64,000 nucleotides of DNA, taken from positions 77,001 to 141,000 of the forward strand of contig JAOTOM010004009.1 of assembly GCA_034440615.1 (NCBI GenBank), read 5' to 3'. This DNA comes from Ashinkailepas kermadecensis (taxonomy: Eukaryota > Arthropoda > Thecostraca > Neolepadidae). Below, one piece after another: positions 1-10,254 of this stretch; the stretch's first letter is position 1, and each line of letters starts with the position of its first letter. Position numbers and translations under genes: made by a program. Below the pieces are notes generated by a model, which was not told the DNA's origin, did no database searches, and saw nothing but the letters and a program-made list of their open reading frames with translations.

Positions 1-38
1 AGACGATACCCAAATACAGGCATGGAAGTCCCCCACAG

Positions 39-203
39 AGGGGACGAGTGGTCTAGGGGTAAGATGCTCGTCTCACAATCGAAAGATTGTGGGTTCGAGT
101 CTCACCTGTCGCTACTCTTCGCCCGCGACCAATCGGCGTGAGAGATTGGCGACGCTATATGACTCAACGGTCGATGTGTCGTAAAACCAATAACCAACCA
201 ACC
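39..203 (+). mobile_element. tRNA-derived SINE, full length (copy 1)
   Basis: The head carries a pol III A box (TGGTCTAGGGG) and B box (GGTTCGAGTCTC), followed by a roughly 80-bp body and a tail ending in repeats of AACCA. The direct repeat AAGTCCCCCACAG at 26-38 and 204-216 is the target-site duplication. Three more full copies with their own duplications lie at 18310, 24394 and 63464, so the family is or was mobile through a LINE partner. The head does not fold as a working tRNA. Confidence 0.9.
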
Positions 204-216
204 AAGTCCCCCACAG

Positions 217-1497
217 GACGTGAGAAAATGCCACTGAGATATCACTGAAAGGAAGCCCTTAAACTGAAAGAATTCCTCAAGGGGAGAAGAGGAGCTCCCA
301 AGCGTGATGGAACTTCACTTTGGAAGAGGAGGTGGAAGAATGGAAAGAAGGCCGCCCCCGGATGAAAGGATGCCCGAAAGACGAGATAAGAGGGCAACAA
401 GATAGGAGCGATGGCTTCCGGATGCGACAAGCAGCCCACAAAACGGATCAGAAGGCTCTTCCTTGGAAATATAAAGCCCTCTGAGGCAGGACAGAAGGCT
501 GAAAATTTAGAAACTGACGTTTCTAGGAAAGAAAAGTAATTCATCAGTACTCCATCAAGATAGGAAAAGAGGCCCCAAGGATAGGGGAAGTGGCCTCTCG
601 AGGGGGAAATGAGACCCAGGAGGATCCTCAAAGACAAGCCCCCAATATAGAAAAGGCCCCAAGACAGGTAAGGAGGCCCCATGCACTGAGGAGGTTTATA
701 AGACGAGAGAGGAAGCCAGTAGGATTAGATGTGAGTCCCCCAAGGCACAAGGGGAAGTCCCCAAGATAGGTAGGAAACATTTAGGCTAGAAGACGAAGCC
801 CTGCGACGTGACAGAAGACCCATAATTTGGATGGGAAGGACCACGCAATAGAGGAGACTCCCGGTATGGAAGACAAGACACCTAAGACGGGAGAAGAGAA
901 ACATGGAATATGAAACTGGCCCCCAGGTTGCATGCAGGACACACAAATTGGTACGGAGTCCCCAAGCATGGGAGCAGAGATCCGATGACCGGTGGGGGTG
1001 TGGGCAAGAGAGACAGCTGCCATCCAGCTCTGAATCTATTTGGCGTTCCCCATAAGCAGCATTTCGTCCTTTCCCAACCCTTAGTTTTCCCTGGCAAGCG
1101 CATGGTTTTTTTTCATACCCAAGCGAAGCATTCTTGCATTATTTCACGATAGATTAGTCCAGATTTCAGAAGTTCTCCTCAGCGAAAACAAAGGTCTTGA
1201 GCAATATAAATATATGCTAATAGAGGGAAACAGCAGAATTGTCAATGTTTCGCAAAATGCAAGATACTTTAAGAAATCTTTCTCTTATTGGCGTCGTATC
1301 CTATATGTTACGCACACAATATTCATCATCAAATGACGTCATTCACGACTTCATGGGACTCCCCGGTGACGTTGAAATTAGCCCAAGCTGCAACCTTTAG
1401 CAATGTAGTGAAAGTTTTTTTGTCCCCCTCACTCATGGGGTAAACCTTCACTTTCGGCTCGTAGAATAGTCTAGGGTACCTCAGCGTTTTACGATAT
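217..1497. other. No gene: purine-rich degenerate repeats, then AT-rich DNA
   Basis: Positions 217-1000 hold loosely repeated phrases of the type AAGATAGGNAAGGAGGCCCC. They keep the minus strand open but show no domain, start context or splice pattern. I see nothing recognisable in 1000-1497. A perfect TTAA-flanked element begins straight after. Confidence 0.5.
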
Positions 1498-1501
1498 TTA
1501 A

Positions 1502-2350
1502 CCCTCGCCCGTATAGGGGGGTGCAACCCCCTAAGGTTTTTGTGTATTCCTTCCAAACAGATGAACGGATTGCTCTGAGATTTTCAGTACCCTCTGGGAC
1601 AACCTTTTGACGACTTTGGGTGAATTTTTTTGGGAGGGCATGTCAGGTCACAGAGTTATGAGGTCATAAAAGGGAGCACCTCCGAGCAGTTTTCAACAAA
1701 TACGTGATTATCGCACCTAAACATGACATTGTTGCCTACATCGACTGGTATTATGTGTTTTGCAATGCAATTTTGTAATGCCCAGATGGGTTCACATTGG
1801 AAAAATAATGTTCCAAAAATCGGTGACCTCGGTTGACCTCGTTTGACCTTTCGACCTTTTTAGCTGACCTACGGTAATTTTTCGTGCTGAATTCGAATTC
1901 AGCGTCCATTTTTACCCTGAGGAACTTTAAACTTCGAAATTGGAACCACTCTTAAAAAGTTGGGTATTTGGGGTCACGGCTTTGACCTCATTTGGTGCAT
2001 GACATATTGGTCCGATCACATCGTGTCACATGTCGTTATGTTCGCAAGGTCCCAATAAACATGTTTCCTGCCATGTCGTGCATATTTAGACAGTAGTTTC
2101 GATATAACTGACGATTTTCTTCGGAAAATACCCCCAAAAATCAATTTTTAGACATTTGATCTGACCTGGAAGGTCAACCATTGACCTTAGAAGGTCATAC
2201 TGAATTCCAACCGCGAGATCTCGGCCAAATCTATCACTTTCGTATTTGGTTCGTTTTCGTAACATGCACGGTTTCGAATCGCCGGGGGGGGTCGTACCAA
2301 CCCCCTCCCTATACGACCGAAGGTGGTAAAATGCCGAATACTGGCGAGGG
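1502..2350. mobile_element. TTAA-flanked non-autonomous DNA transposon (copy A)
   Basis: The element is bounded by TTAA at 1498-1501 and 2351-2354. Both ends start CCCTCGCC inward. The left end runs directly into a G/C hairpin (GTATAGGGGGG...ACCCCC). At the right end the GTATAGGG motif recurs about 30 bp in, before its own hairpin. The interior has no ORF but is dense in AGGTCA/TGACCT half-sites, including DR4-type pairs near 1828-1850. A TTAA target points to piggyBac or Kolobok; no transposase for it is present here. Copies B (10406) and D (55445) have the same design. Confidence 0.8.
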
Positions 2351-2354
2351 TTAA

Positions 2355-4280
2355 AACCCCAGTTATAAATTCAATGGTTCGAATCCTTCATCTCCGGAGC
2401 TCTGATCTCACACCTCTTGACACGCACCTCCAAAGCCAGGACTTTTATATTGTGCATATTAGTCAACAGATAAATGCAACGAAGATCATGCATTAATGCG
2501 CAGCGTGATATAGCGTTAACAATGTAGCTTCATTTTGACACAGGTGCAACTATTTCTATCAGAGAATTACATCTCGACAGACAGCATCTCTCAGGCAGAG
2601 TCCAGGCGTACCTTGGTGATGAGCCAGGGCGGCTGGCCAGGCGGCGGCCGCCAGAGGGGCGACCGCCAACGACGACCGTTCCTCCAAGAGAGCCCTCCTG
2701 CCTCGCGGTACCGTCGCTAGATACTCGCAGACAACGACACGTCACTGGTCACGCGACTTAGTCTACGTCATTACTGCGTCGCATGGTCCGGGCGTCGGCT
2801 CGGGCTTGAACCCTGTGGCTTCTACACCAAGCGGCCCGCTGTCCCTCTGACATCAGAGACAGACCATGTCAGCTCAGAGTCAGATATCAGAGCCGCCTCT
2901 GATGACATCCAGAGACTGGCTTCGCGTGGCAATGGTGCTGAGAGGGCACCCTTTGTGAAGCCCGCGCGGTATCGGGGTCGGACAGTGAGCTGTCAGCCTT
3001 TCACCGGACGTTGTTCCACAACAGCTGACTGGCAGAGGAGCGGCACTGCAGCCGCTGATCTAGCGACACAGCACCCGACACTCTAGCGACACACGACGTT
3101 CAATTCACCGCAGCCTACTAACTGCTGGCATAGACATCATAGACACGCCTGTCCATAGGGTTCCCATAATATAATAACTTGTCCTACATCACCCACTGAT
3201 GATCACACCACCCACTGGCATTCACCATCTGAGGACGGCGGCGGGGCGCGCGCCGGGGAGGGGATGCAGCGGTGGCGGGCGGGCACGCCGCTCAGATATG
3301 GGGAGGGGTTCGAGGTCACATCTGCAGAGGCGACGCCGGGCGCGCCGGGATGCTGGAGAGGGCGGGGTAGGTACAGCGGTCGGCTGCACGGTTTCGAGTT
3401 CACAGGTCTGGCGGCCGGGGCGGCGGGGTGTCAGCCGGAAGGAGGGAGGGGGTCAGGGCAATGTCCACTGACCGGCTCTCGACTGGAGCGGTGACTTCAC
3501 TCGTTAGCGTCTAGATAGGCGGGCGACAGGTATGTGCCTGGAAATTTGTCGCGTCAGGAACGGTGGGGGTAGGGGGCTGAATTTAGAGGATGCAGATGGC
3601 CAGAAAACCAACTTTGTTACAAGCATATGCTGGCATGATTCCAGCCCACTGTAATGAACCAAGAGCTGAACCATATAAATCATGTAGCGCTCTGGCGAAG
3701 AACATATTATTTCATCAAAATCACACGATGACCTTTCCTCGATGATTATAAAAATAGTCGAAAGTTACTTAGAAGGTGTATATTCGGGTACAACCCTTCG
3801 TCAAACCACAAAAAAAGCAATACCGACTAGCGGTCGAATACTCACTGCCATATTGTATTATCTATGCCGATGTCGTAACTTGCTAGGCATAAGCTTTTTG
3901 ATTCCGGAGACGCCTTCAATATGTACAAGACAAGACATACATTTCTGCACATTTGCATACATTGTTCACACACGGCGGTGCCAACTGTAAAAATATGTGT
4001 CGAAAGCACTAGAGTTAACTAAAGTAAACTAGTCATTGGGGGGGGCTCCTTTCACGCCAATCGCATCTATCTGCTTTTTTGGTAAACACGCTGCATTGCT
4101 GCACCAGGACGGATCTTAATGATCAAGATGATCAAGTTGATGGAATTGCACACCCTGATAATGAAGATCAAGATCATGATCAAGATGATGGCTTTTTAAC
4201 TCTGATCTACATCGATGAAAACATACTTTGAAAAGTAAAAGAAATAGTGAGGAAGTCATTCGCGAAAAGCGAAATATTAG
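2355..4280. other. No recognised gene
   Basis: Roughly 2590-3500 is GC-rich and keeps several short frames open on both strands, none with a recognisable domain. A lone exact B-box-like string (GGTTCGAATCC) near 2375 may be a decayed tRNA-like piece. Positions 4115-4195 are a GATCAA/GATGAT simple repeat. I see nothing else. Confidence 0.4.
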
Positions 4281-4673
4281 ATTCATTCAACTTTCACTAA
4301 GCCTAGGTGCCCAGGAGGACTGCGTTGCCACACCTGTAGGTCAGGTTTCAACGGAGACTGCACCCAAAAATCCGTAATATACAAAATGTTTTGCAAACTG
4401 TGTCGGACTACATACATAGGGGAAACAAAACGCCCAGTCCGACTCAGATTCAACGAACACATTCGGGACATGTTAAATCAAACAGCCGACACCCCTTTTT
4501 GGCACCACTTCAGAAACGCCCACAAACAGGATTACCATACATCTATTCCTTTGGACCATCGGATACTATTTAAAGCGAAAGACCATGTGGATCGGAAGAT
4601 CGCTGAGTCATCACTCCTTAAGGAAAAAAAACCAAACCCAAACTCGAACACAACCCCTTTGCCCATTTTTTAA
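4281..4673 (+). pseudogene. Penelope-like element, GIY-YIG endonuclease remnant
   Basis: The open frame contains a cysteine-rich linker (CPGG, CHTC, CTQK) and then a GIY-YIG nuclease start: IYKMFC..C, TYIGET, R..R and the EH of RFNEH. This order is typical of the C-terminal endonuclease of Penelope-like retroelements, which nicks DNA to prime reverse transcription. The upstream reverse transcriptase is missing (a stop lies at 4278-4280), so this is a 5'-truncated copy. The frame ends as the sequence runs into an A/T low-complexity block. Family call is firm; an intact element is excluded here. Confidence 0.75.
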
Positions 4674-4776
4674 AAAAAAAATTAATTAAGAAATTATAAA
4701 AAAATTTTTTAAAAAAAAAAAATATAAAATATTTTTTTAAAAAAAAAAAAAGAGTGTGTTGTTTATAATATAATTT

Positions 4777-4809
<33 letters not shown>

Positions 4810-5046
4810 CTGTTGAAGAAAAAAAAAAAATTAAAAAAAAAAAAAAAAGAAAAAAAAAGAAAAAAAAGAAACAACCCCCCCCCCAACAACTAATATTTAT
4901 TTTAATTAAATTTATTTTAAAAATTTTAAAAAATAATAAAAAACGAAGCGTGGTATAAAAAAAAAAAAAAAAAAAAATGAAATTTTTTTTTTTTTTTTAT
5001 TTAAAAAGTTTTTTGAAAAAAAAAAAAAAAAAAATAAAAAAAAAAA
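4674..5046. repeat. A/T homopolymer-rich low-complexity block
   Basis: Long A and T runs (including about 30 T near 4783-4809) with short A/T mixtures and one C run. It lies between the Penelope remnant and the left LTR of the Gypsy element. No coding signal. Exact run lengths may be unreliable. Confidence 0.7.
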
Positions 5047-5193
5047 TGTCACAGACCTTCACCTTCGAGTCCTGTATTCACACTCCTGCATGACACGACA
5101 CGCCGCCGAGCCACCCCCCGGCGGCCCGGGTCACGTGACCGGGTCACGTGATAGGCCCGGCGGCGGCCCAACAACAGACACCAAAATCTGACA
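5047..5193 (-). repeat. 3' LTR of the Gypsy element
   Basis: 147 bp, TG...CA ends, close match to 7532-7680 in the same orientation. It contains two CACGTG palindromes within a GTCACGTGACC context. Confidence 0.85.
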
Positions 5194-5205
5194 CTTTCCC
5201 CTCTC
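5194..5205 (-). other. Polypurine tract of the Gypsy element
   Basis: Minus-strand GAGAGGGGAAAG lies directly upstream of the 3' LTR, the expected plus-strand primer site. Confidence 0.75.
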
Positions 5206-5448
5206 ATCCAAATTGCGAGGGTAATCGCAATTGAACACAAAAAAATGGGTTTCAGCTCAGTATATACACCGCGTTTGAAGCAAATAACGCTGAACGGCTA
5301 CCCTGACCCCACCTATGTCGCCGTACCAAGTAAGTACCATGTATCTTCTGTACAAACGTCAAGTCTGGCACTGAACAAGTGATACCCGCGGCCGCAATGC
5401 GCAACAATACTCGCACCTTGCACTGAAAACGTGAAACGTGTCACACAA

Positions 5449-6435
5449 TTACACATCACGATCGCGCACAACTTTTACATTTTTCACATGGGTGCGTCGA
5501 AGTTTTCCACCTTTTTCAACAAAATCTAAGTGCCGTCGACCTCGTAGGGCGACTACAACATAAGGTCCTATCCAAGGATAATCCAACTTGGATCGAGCGG
5601 AAAAGTTCCTGTACAACAACCTGTCACCGACTTTGATCGCTGGCTCTGCAACTCTGTGCCGCCTGTCATACTGCTGTTTGTATCTTTCGCAGGTATGGAC
5701 GTAGTCTTCGCATCCTGTCTTTATGCCCGGGTACCAAGCGTGCCGACTGATCAGCTCGTACATTTTCTCAGGGCCACCATGGGCGTGGTGTGTGGTGTCG
5801 TGGTGAGCATGAAACAGCTCACATCGTTTTGCCAAGGGCCAGACCACCTGCTCGGGGCCCGCCGACCCTGCCGGCGTTCGGCGCATAATCCCGTCTCTTA
5901 GTTTGAAATGTTCCGACGGCTCACGTTTCAGACAGGGAGGGGCGAAACGTGGCCACTTTCCATGATTCAAGCGATGTGCTATGGCTCTACAATTCCTGTC
6001 GTGCCGCTGGTACCAGCGCAGGGTATCTGGCTTGAGAGGAACCAGTGAAACAGCGGAAACCTCCCGAGCCCCCTCGCTAGCGACTTCACAACCGTTAGAC
6101 TTCGGTGTCGAATTTGTACGTACAGATTCCGGGTACAAATCCGTCCCCCGTACCGGGGTAGCATCGGCGCGTCGGCCGTGCGTCGTCCGTGCACTGTCCG
6201 TGCACTGTTGCTGAGTTTCGCCACCAGGGTCAGGGGCGGCGCGACCGTCCGCACGCTCTGTAGTCGGCGGATCCGACTGACCCGCGCCCGGTCTCACCGG
6301 TCCGCTGTCGCCGGACGTGTCAGGGACTGTCTCCTGTCCCCGTGCCGTATCACAACCATGTGATGGTTCGTCGGCCGACCGGGCCGCATCGCTGATCTCC
6401 TGTTCCTGGTCCGTGTGTATGCGAGACAGCATCAT
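5449..6435 (-). pseudogene. Gypsy pol remnant: integrase H2C2 domain joined to C-terminal domain
   Basis: The N-terminal half is a low-complexity, Asp/Arg/Gly-rich linker. Then come RWYQRHDRNC, the integrase zinc-binding region (histidines in HAHHDTTHHAHGG, cysteines in CEDYVHTC), and almost at once KVGDRLLYR and RRTHVKNVK, typical of the integrase C-terminal domain. The whole DDE catalytic core between them is gone without breaking the frame, so it cannot integrate DNA. Its 5' end overlaps the protease frame by 86 bp. Confidence 0.8.
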
Positions 6436-6778
6436 GAATCAAATCTTCTACAACGACAAATTCACTTTCAAGTTCCCAGTGATCTTCCCCGGACAACGCA
6501 ACCTTAAGTTTACACGTGCCCAGAGCTTTCAAAGCATGCCCAGAGGCGGAAACAAGACGGGCAGGCGGCTTCAATGGCGAGTTCGGAGCAATGATGCCAA
6601 AAACACGGCTGTCTATCATACTCAGTTGGCTACCACTGTCTATTAAGGCATCACTTACCGCAAATCCATTGATTGCAACCCGAGCTATGGGAAGGTTCAC
6701 CAACCTTCCGCCAGCCTGCCCCCTTGTCCGTTTGGGCAGTGCCTTTTGAGGTGGCCGAAGCCGCGACAAGCCCAGCAC
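6350..6778 (-). pseudogene. Gypsy aspartic protease remnant
   Basis: The retropepsin signature ALIDSGSQLSMI gives the catalytic Asp, preceded by a strand (LPIARVAING) and followed by EFVVVEDL. This enzyme would process Gag-Pol. The frame runs out after EDLIHDAV and continues in a neighbouring frame, where the reverse transcriptase should have followed. A large in-element deletion removed it. The start overlaps the gag frame just after the zinc knuckle, consistent with a normal gag-pol order. Confidence 0.75.
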
Positions 6779-7421
6779 TGGATGGCCTGCCGTCCACTCG
6801 TCTGCCGGTCCGGACTGCGCGATTGGCCGCGGTCGGCTGTTCTCAGCTCAGGCCGGCCGGCCGTGCCCGCATCGCTCTCCCGCGCCCGTGCCGGCACCGG
6901 TGAGCCGCCACGCTGCTCCCGGCCTCTGCTGGCCTCCCATGCTCTACCCCCAGCATGAGCCGCGCCGGCAGCGCCACTCCGCGGCGCAGCCGGAGAACTA
7001 CGGCGCCAGCGCTCCCGTCCTGCGCCGTGCGCACCTGCGCCGGCCGCTCTGCCCGCGGCCCTGGTGCAGTCTCCGTCCGTGGCACGGCGCCACGGAGGAG
7101 ATGAAGATCTCTGTGGCGTTCGGATTGGGTGTGGAGACTCAGCAGAGATCCCAGCATACTCTGCCCAGGTGACTGTGTGCTCACGTTCGTTGACGGATGA
7201 CGCTGTGCCGCAGAGTTCGGCCAGTTGTTCCTCCCGAGTTAACTCCTTGACTGCAGACTCGAAAGTAGACGCCCCTTGACGCGAAAGGAGACGCTTTTCC
7301 TTCGCCGATAAGCCGACCAAGAAGTGCCGGTAGAGAGCCGCTTGATAAATAACTCAGGCGAGCTCGAGCCGTCAAAAATCGGGAAGTCGGACAACGAAAC
7401 GCTCAATGAGGCCATATTCAC
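6697..7421 (-). pseudogene. Gypsy gag remnant with CCHC zinc knuckle
   Basis: The short first frame (7421 down) begins like Ty3/Gypsy Gag (FPIFDG, LFIKRL) and is shifted into a second frame with FLVGLSAKEK and an Arg/Gly/Ala-rich tail. This ends in one knuckle, CWACRGFGHLKRHC (C-x2-C-x4-H-x4-C), which would bind RNA. The capsid core between the two parts is deleted. It lies between the primer-binding site and the protease, in normal order. Confidence 0.75.
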
Positions 7422-7512
7422 GCACGCAATTATACTTCAGGTCTTGAAAGTAGAAAACCGTCGCGAACAATAGAACACAGGGAATGTTAACCCTCACAAA
7501 CCACGGGGTTTC

Positions 7513-7531
7513 GTACCGACCGCTGCCACCA
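7513..7531 (-). other. Primer-binding site of the Gypsy element
   Basis: Directly after the 5' LTR on the minus strand the sequence reads TGGTGGCAGCGGTCGG. The leading TGG pairs with a tRNA 3' CCA end. I cannot tell which tRNA. Confidence 0.65.
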
Positions 7532-7680
7532 TGTCACAGACCTTCACCTTCGAGTCCTGTATTCACACTCCTGCATGACACGACACGCCGCCGAGCCACC
7601 CCCGGCGGCCCGGGTCACGTGACCGGGTCACGTGATAGACAGCCCGGCGGCGGCCCAACAACAGACACCAAAGTCTGACA
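7532..7680 (-). repeat. 5' LTR of the Gypsy element
   Basis: 149 bp, pair of the LTR at 5047-5193. Few differences between the two suggest a not very old insertion. Confidence 0.85.
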
Positions 7681-7681
7681 C

Positions 7682-7853
7682 AAAAAAAAAAAAAAACACA
7701 ATCACACAAACACAAACACACAAACACACGAACACACAAACACACGAACACAAAAACACACACACACACAAACAAAGACAAACACAAACAAAAACACGCA
7801 CACAAACACGCACACGCACGCGCACGCGCACGCACACACACACACACACACAC
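7682..7853. repeat. (CA)n-type microsatellite with A run
   Basis: An A run, then CACAAA/CACACA variants and a CGCACG stretch. The long frames translated across it are artefacts. Confidence 0.9.
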
Positions 7854-7854
7854 T

Positions 7855-8049
7855 CACTGTCTGACTGTGCGGCGGTCAGGCGATGGGTTGCTCCTCAGGC
7901 CACATCCGGCCGCGATATGATTGTCCGCCGAGCAACTCGGCCGGCGCAAGATAGCATATCGTGTCGCTGCAGTGAGCGAATTGCAGCAACGCGACACGCC
8001 CCGCCTTGCGGCAACCCATGCAAAGGTGAGATACGAGAAGGGTAGGCAT
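7855..8049 (-). repeat. 5'-flank fragment of the cGAS/Mab-21-like cassette
   Basis: This piece matches the region upstream of the two cGAS/Mab-21-like genes (about 16475-16665 and 27350-27545), including CGCGATATGA and GCAACCCATGCAA. No coding part follows: on one side is a CA repeat, on the other the end of a hAT element. It is a stranded promoter or 5'-UTR fragment from a further copy. Confidence 0.75.
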
Positions 8050-10190
8050 TAGGGATTGCAATCCCGGGATCCCGATCCCGGGATCCCGAAAATATTTCAA
8101 TCCCGATCCCGATCCCGAAAATCTTGTCAATCCCGGGATCCCGAAAAAAATCATAAACTCAAACAATTCTAGCACGGATAGATTGTTTAGGCTTTAAGGC
8201 TGTAATAGGCTATTGCATTTTGTCAAATTCCACAATGCGTTTTTGCAACACATTGTAGCAGTGCTCAATGCTCACAATAAGTGCACCAAGGTCATGCACA
8301 GGGGCTTTGCCGTCCCACGCATTACGCAACCAGAACGGCGCGCCACGCGACTGTGGCAGGCAGTTTTAAGAGACGCACCTCGATTCTCGCGAGAGCGGCG
8401 GCGCCGAAATTGGAGCTGAGCGCTGAGCACTTGAGACGGCTGATTGCGGAGGGGTGGTATCCAGGGCGACAGTTCTTTTGTTTCAGTTGGTCGTCGAACG
8501 TAGTTTGCAGCACACGTCAGCGCACACGGAGAGCAAGCACTGAATAAAGGAATATTTTATTTGGAAAAGTGTTGGTCTGACATAGTGATACAGCTATGGA
8601 GAATTTCAAGGAATTTAAAATCACAGGTGTGTGGAAGGACTTTTTAAGAGACGAATCAGGCCAAAAAGCAAAATGTAAGAAATGCAACAAAGTAATTAAG
8701 TGCACAGGTGGATCCACAAAAGGTTTACACGTCCACTTGCAGACCATGCATGGAGAGGGCACAGTGTCAAAGAATACAACAGCATCTACTGCTGCGTCTA
8801 CATCACAACAAACCGCCACCGAAGGACTTCCATCCAAGAAGAGGAAGATTGACTCATTTTTTCCTAAGAGTGAAGAGGTGTCACTCGATGCGACGCTGGG
8901 GCGTATGTGCAGTAGGGATTGTATCCCATTCCAAACGTTTTGTACCTCAGACGATCTGCGGCAGCTCTTTGCAGCGAAGGGCCACAAGGACCTACCAACA
9001 TCCCCAAACGGCATAAAGAGTCGAGTAATGAAGCACTGTACCAAGATCATGGGTGTCGTGAAGTCCGAGTTGAGAGAGAGTATGAGTACCAACAAACGTT
9101 TTACGCTGACGCTTGACGAGTACACATCTTTGCGCAACAGGCGCTATATGAGCGTTAACGTACACTGTGGTTCCGATACTTGGGGCCTGGGCGTGATTCG
9201 ATGCACCGGTTCCATGCCCGCAGAAAAGTGTCTACATGTTCTGAATGAGACACTGAACAAGTTCGGCATCGACCTGCATCGGCATATCGTGTGCGTATGC
9301 ACAGATGGAGCGAGTGTAATGAAGAAGTTTGGGCGGCTTATTCCGTGCATACAGCAACTGTGCATGGCGCATGGGCTTCATCTGGCGGTCACAGACGCGC
9401 TTTATAGGGAGAGTGGGACCACTGAAGCCTCCCAAGCACAACCACATGATGATGACGGCGAAGGTTCAAGCGAAGAATCGGGCGGCGAGAGTGAAGAACA
9501 AGATGATAATGAAGCAGAAAGAGAACATTTGCAAACGATCATCGAAGGTCAACGCTTAGAAGTGAGTGGTGAAATCGGAAAAACGATCTCTAAGGTGCGC
9601 AAAATCGTTCGCTGGTTCAGAAAATCCCCTGTTCGCAAGGACTGTCTGCAAAAACATGTTGCAGACGAACACAGCTGTGAGCGCGCCCTGTTGCTTGACT
9701 GCAGGATGCGCTGGAACAGCCTCTTGGTCATGCTAGAGCGATTCTTGGAACTGAAAACAGCGGTCCAGAAGGCGTTGATCGATATACAGGCAAAAAGGGG
9801 CTCGGCGGTTGCTATGCTCAGTAATGATGAACTCAACAGCGTGCGGGACCTGGTAAGTGCACTTAACGTATTGAAGGTCAGAACTGAAATGCTTTGCAGT
9901 CGAGATGCAAACCTCATCACATGCGAGGTGACTCTGTCATTCATGTTGACACAACTTCGGAACCAAGCATCACCCACGGCGGCAAAGCTGCTCGAATGTG
10001 TAAGAAGAAGAATCCTTGAGCGCAGAACACTCATGTCTTCAGTGCTGCAGTATCTTCATCAAGGCCACGGGTCTTCAAGCGATCGAGACATGCCTGTGGC
10101 ACAGCCAAACGAGGTCAGCAAGATGGTCATTGAACTTGTTTCTAGACTGTCACTGAAAGACGTCGTTGCAATTTCCAAGGACTCCGATGC
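8050..10190 (+). mobile_element. hAT-type DNA transposon, 3'-truncated
   Basis: The left end begins TAGGGATTGCAATCCCGGGA and is followed by overlapping ATCCCGGGATCCCG repeats to about 8145. Then comes a 5' leader and a transposase frame with a BED finger. The right end is lost: near 10190 the sequence turns into a different repeat family. The insertion interrupts the cGAS-like cassette fragment on its left. Confidence 0.75.
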
Positions 10191-10254
10191 GTTTTCAGTC
10201 TTCCGGTGTGCTTCAGTGTGCTGTGTTTATTTGTTGCTCATGACTCGAATTTGA
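8596..10254 (+). pseudogene. hAT transposase with BED zinc finger, lacking its C-terminal domain
   Basis: The ATG at 8596 opens a 552-residue frame. Residues 25-53 form a BED finger (CKKC...HLQTMH). A catalytic-core segment follows: LTLDEYTSLRNRRYMS has the first Asp, VCVCTDGASVM the second, and CMAHGLHL matches the hAT C/H motif. An acidic Glu/Ser/Asp stretch (residues about 280-315) sits in the insertion domain. The hAT dimerisation domain with the last catalytic Glu is absent. The final 25 or so residues (DSDAFSVFRCAS) are translated from the adjoining foldback-family repeat, whose other copy at 36000-36700 encodes the same string. So this is a chimeric, inactive copy. Confidence 0.85.

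Larger units (their letters stand above)
5047..7680 (-). mobile_element. Ty3/Gypsy-type LTR retrotransposon, internally deleted
   Basis: Two near-identical short LTRs (147 and 149 bp, TG...CA) bracket a 2.3-kb interior on the minus strand. The interior holds gag with a zinc knuckle, an aspartic protease, then the integrase zinc-binding and C-terminal regions. Reverse transcriptase, RNase H and the integrase catalytic core are missing. Primer-binding site and polypurine tract both sit where they should. It lies between an A-rich block on the left and A-rich/CA repeat on the right, so target duplications cannot be read. The copy cannot move on its own but could in principle be mobilised in trans. 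Confidence 0.85.

Noticed and set aside
39..115. tRNA gene
   Set aside because: A and B boxes are present but the anticodon and acceptor stems do not fold, and the sequence recurs as a SINE with target duplications.
242..682. 146-residue minus-strand frame
   Set aside because: Low-complexity purine-rich strand read backwards; no domain and no start context.
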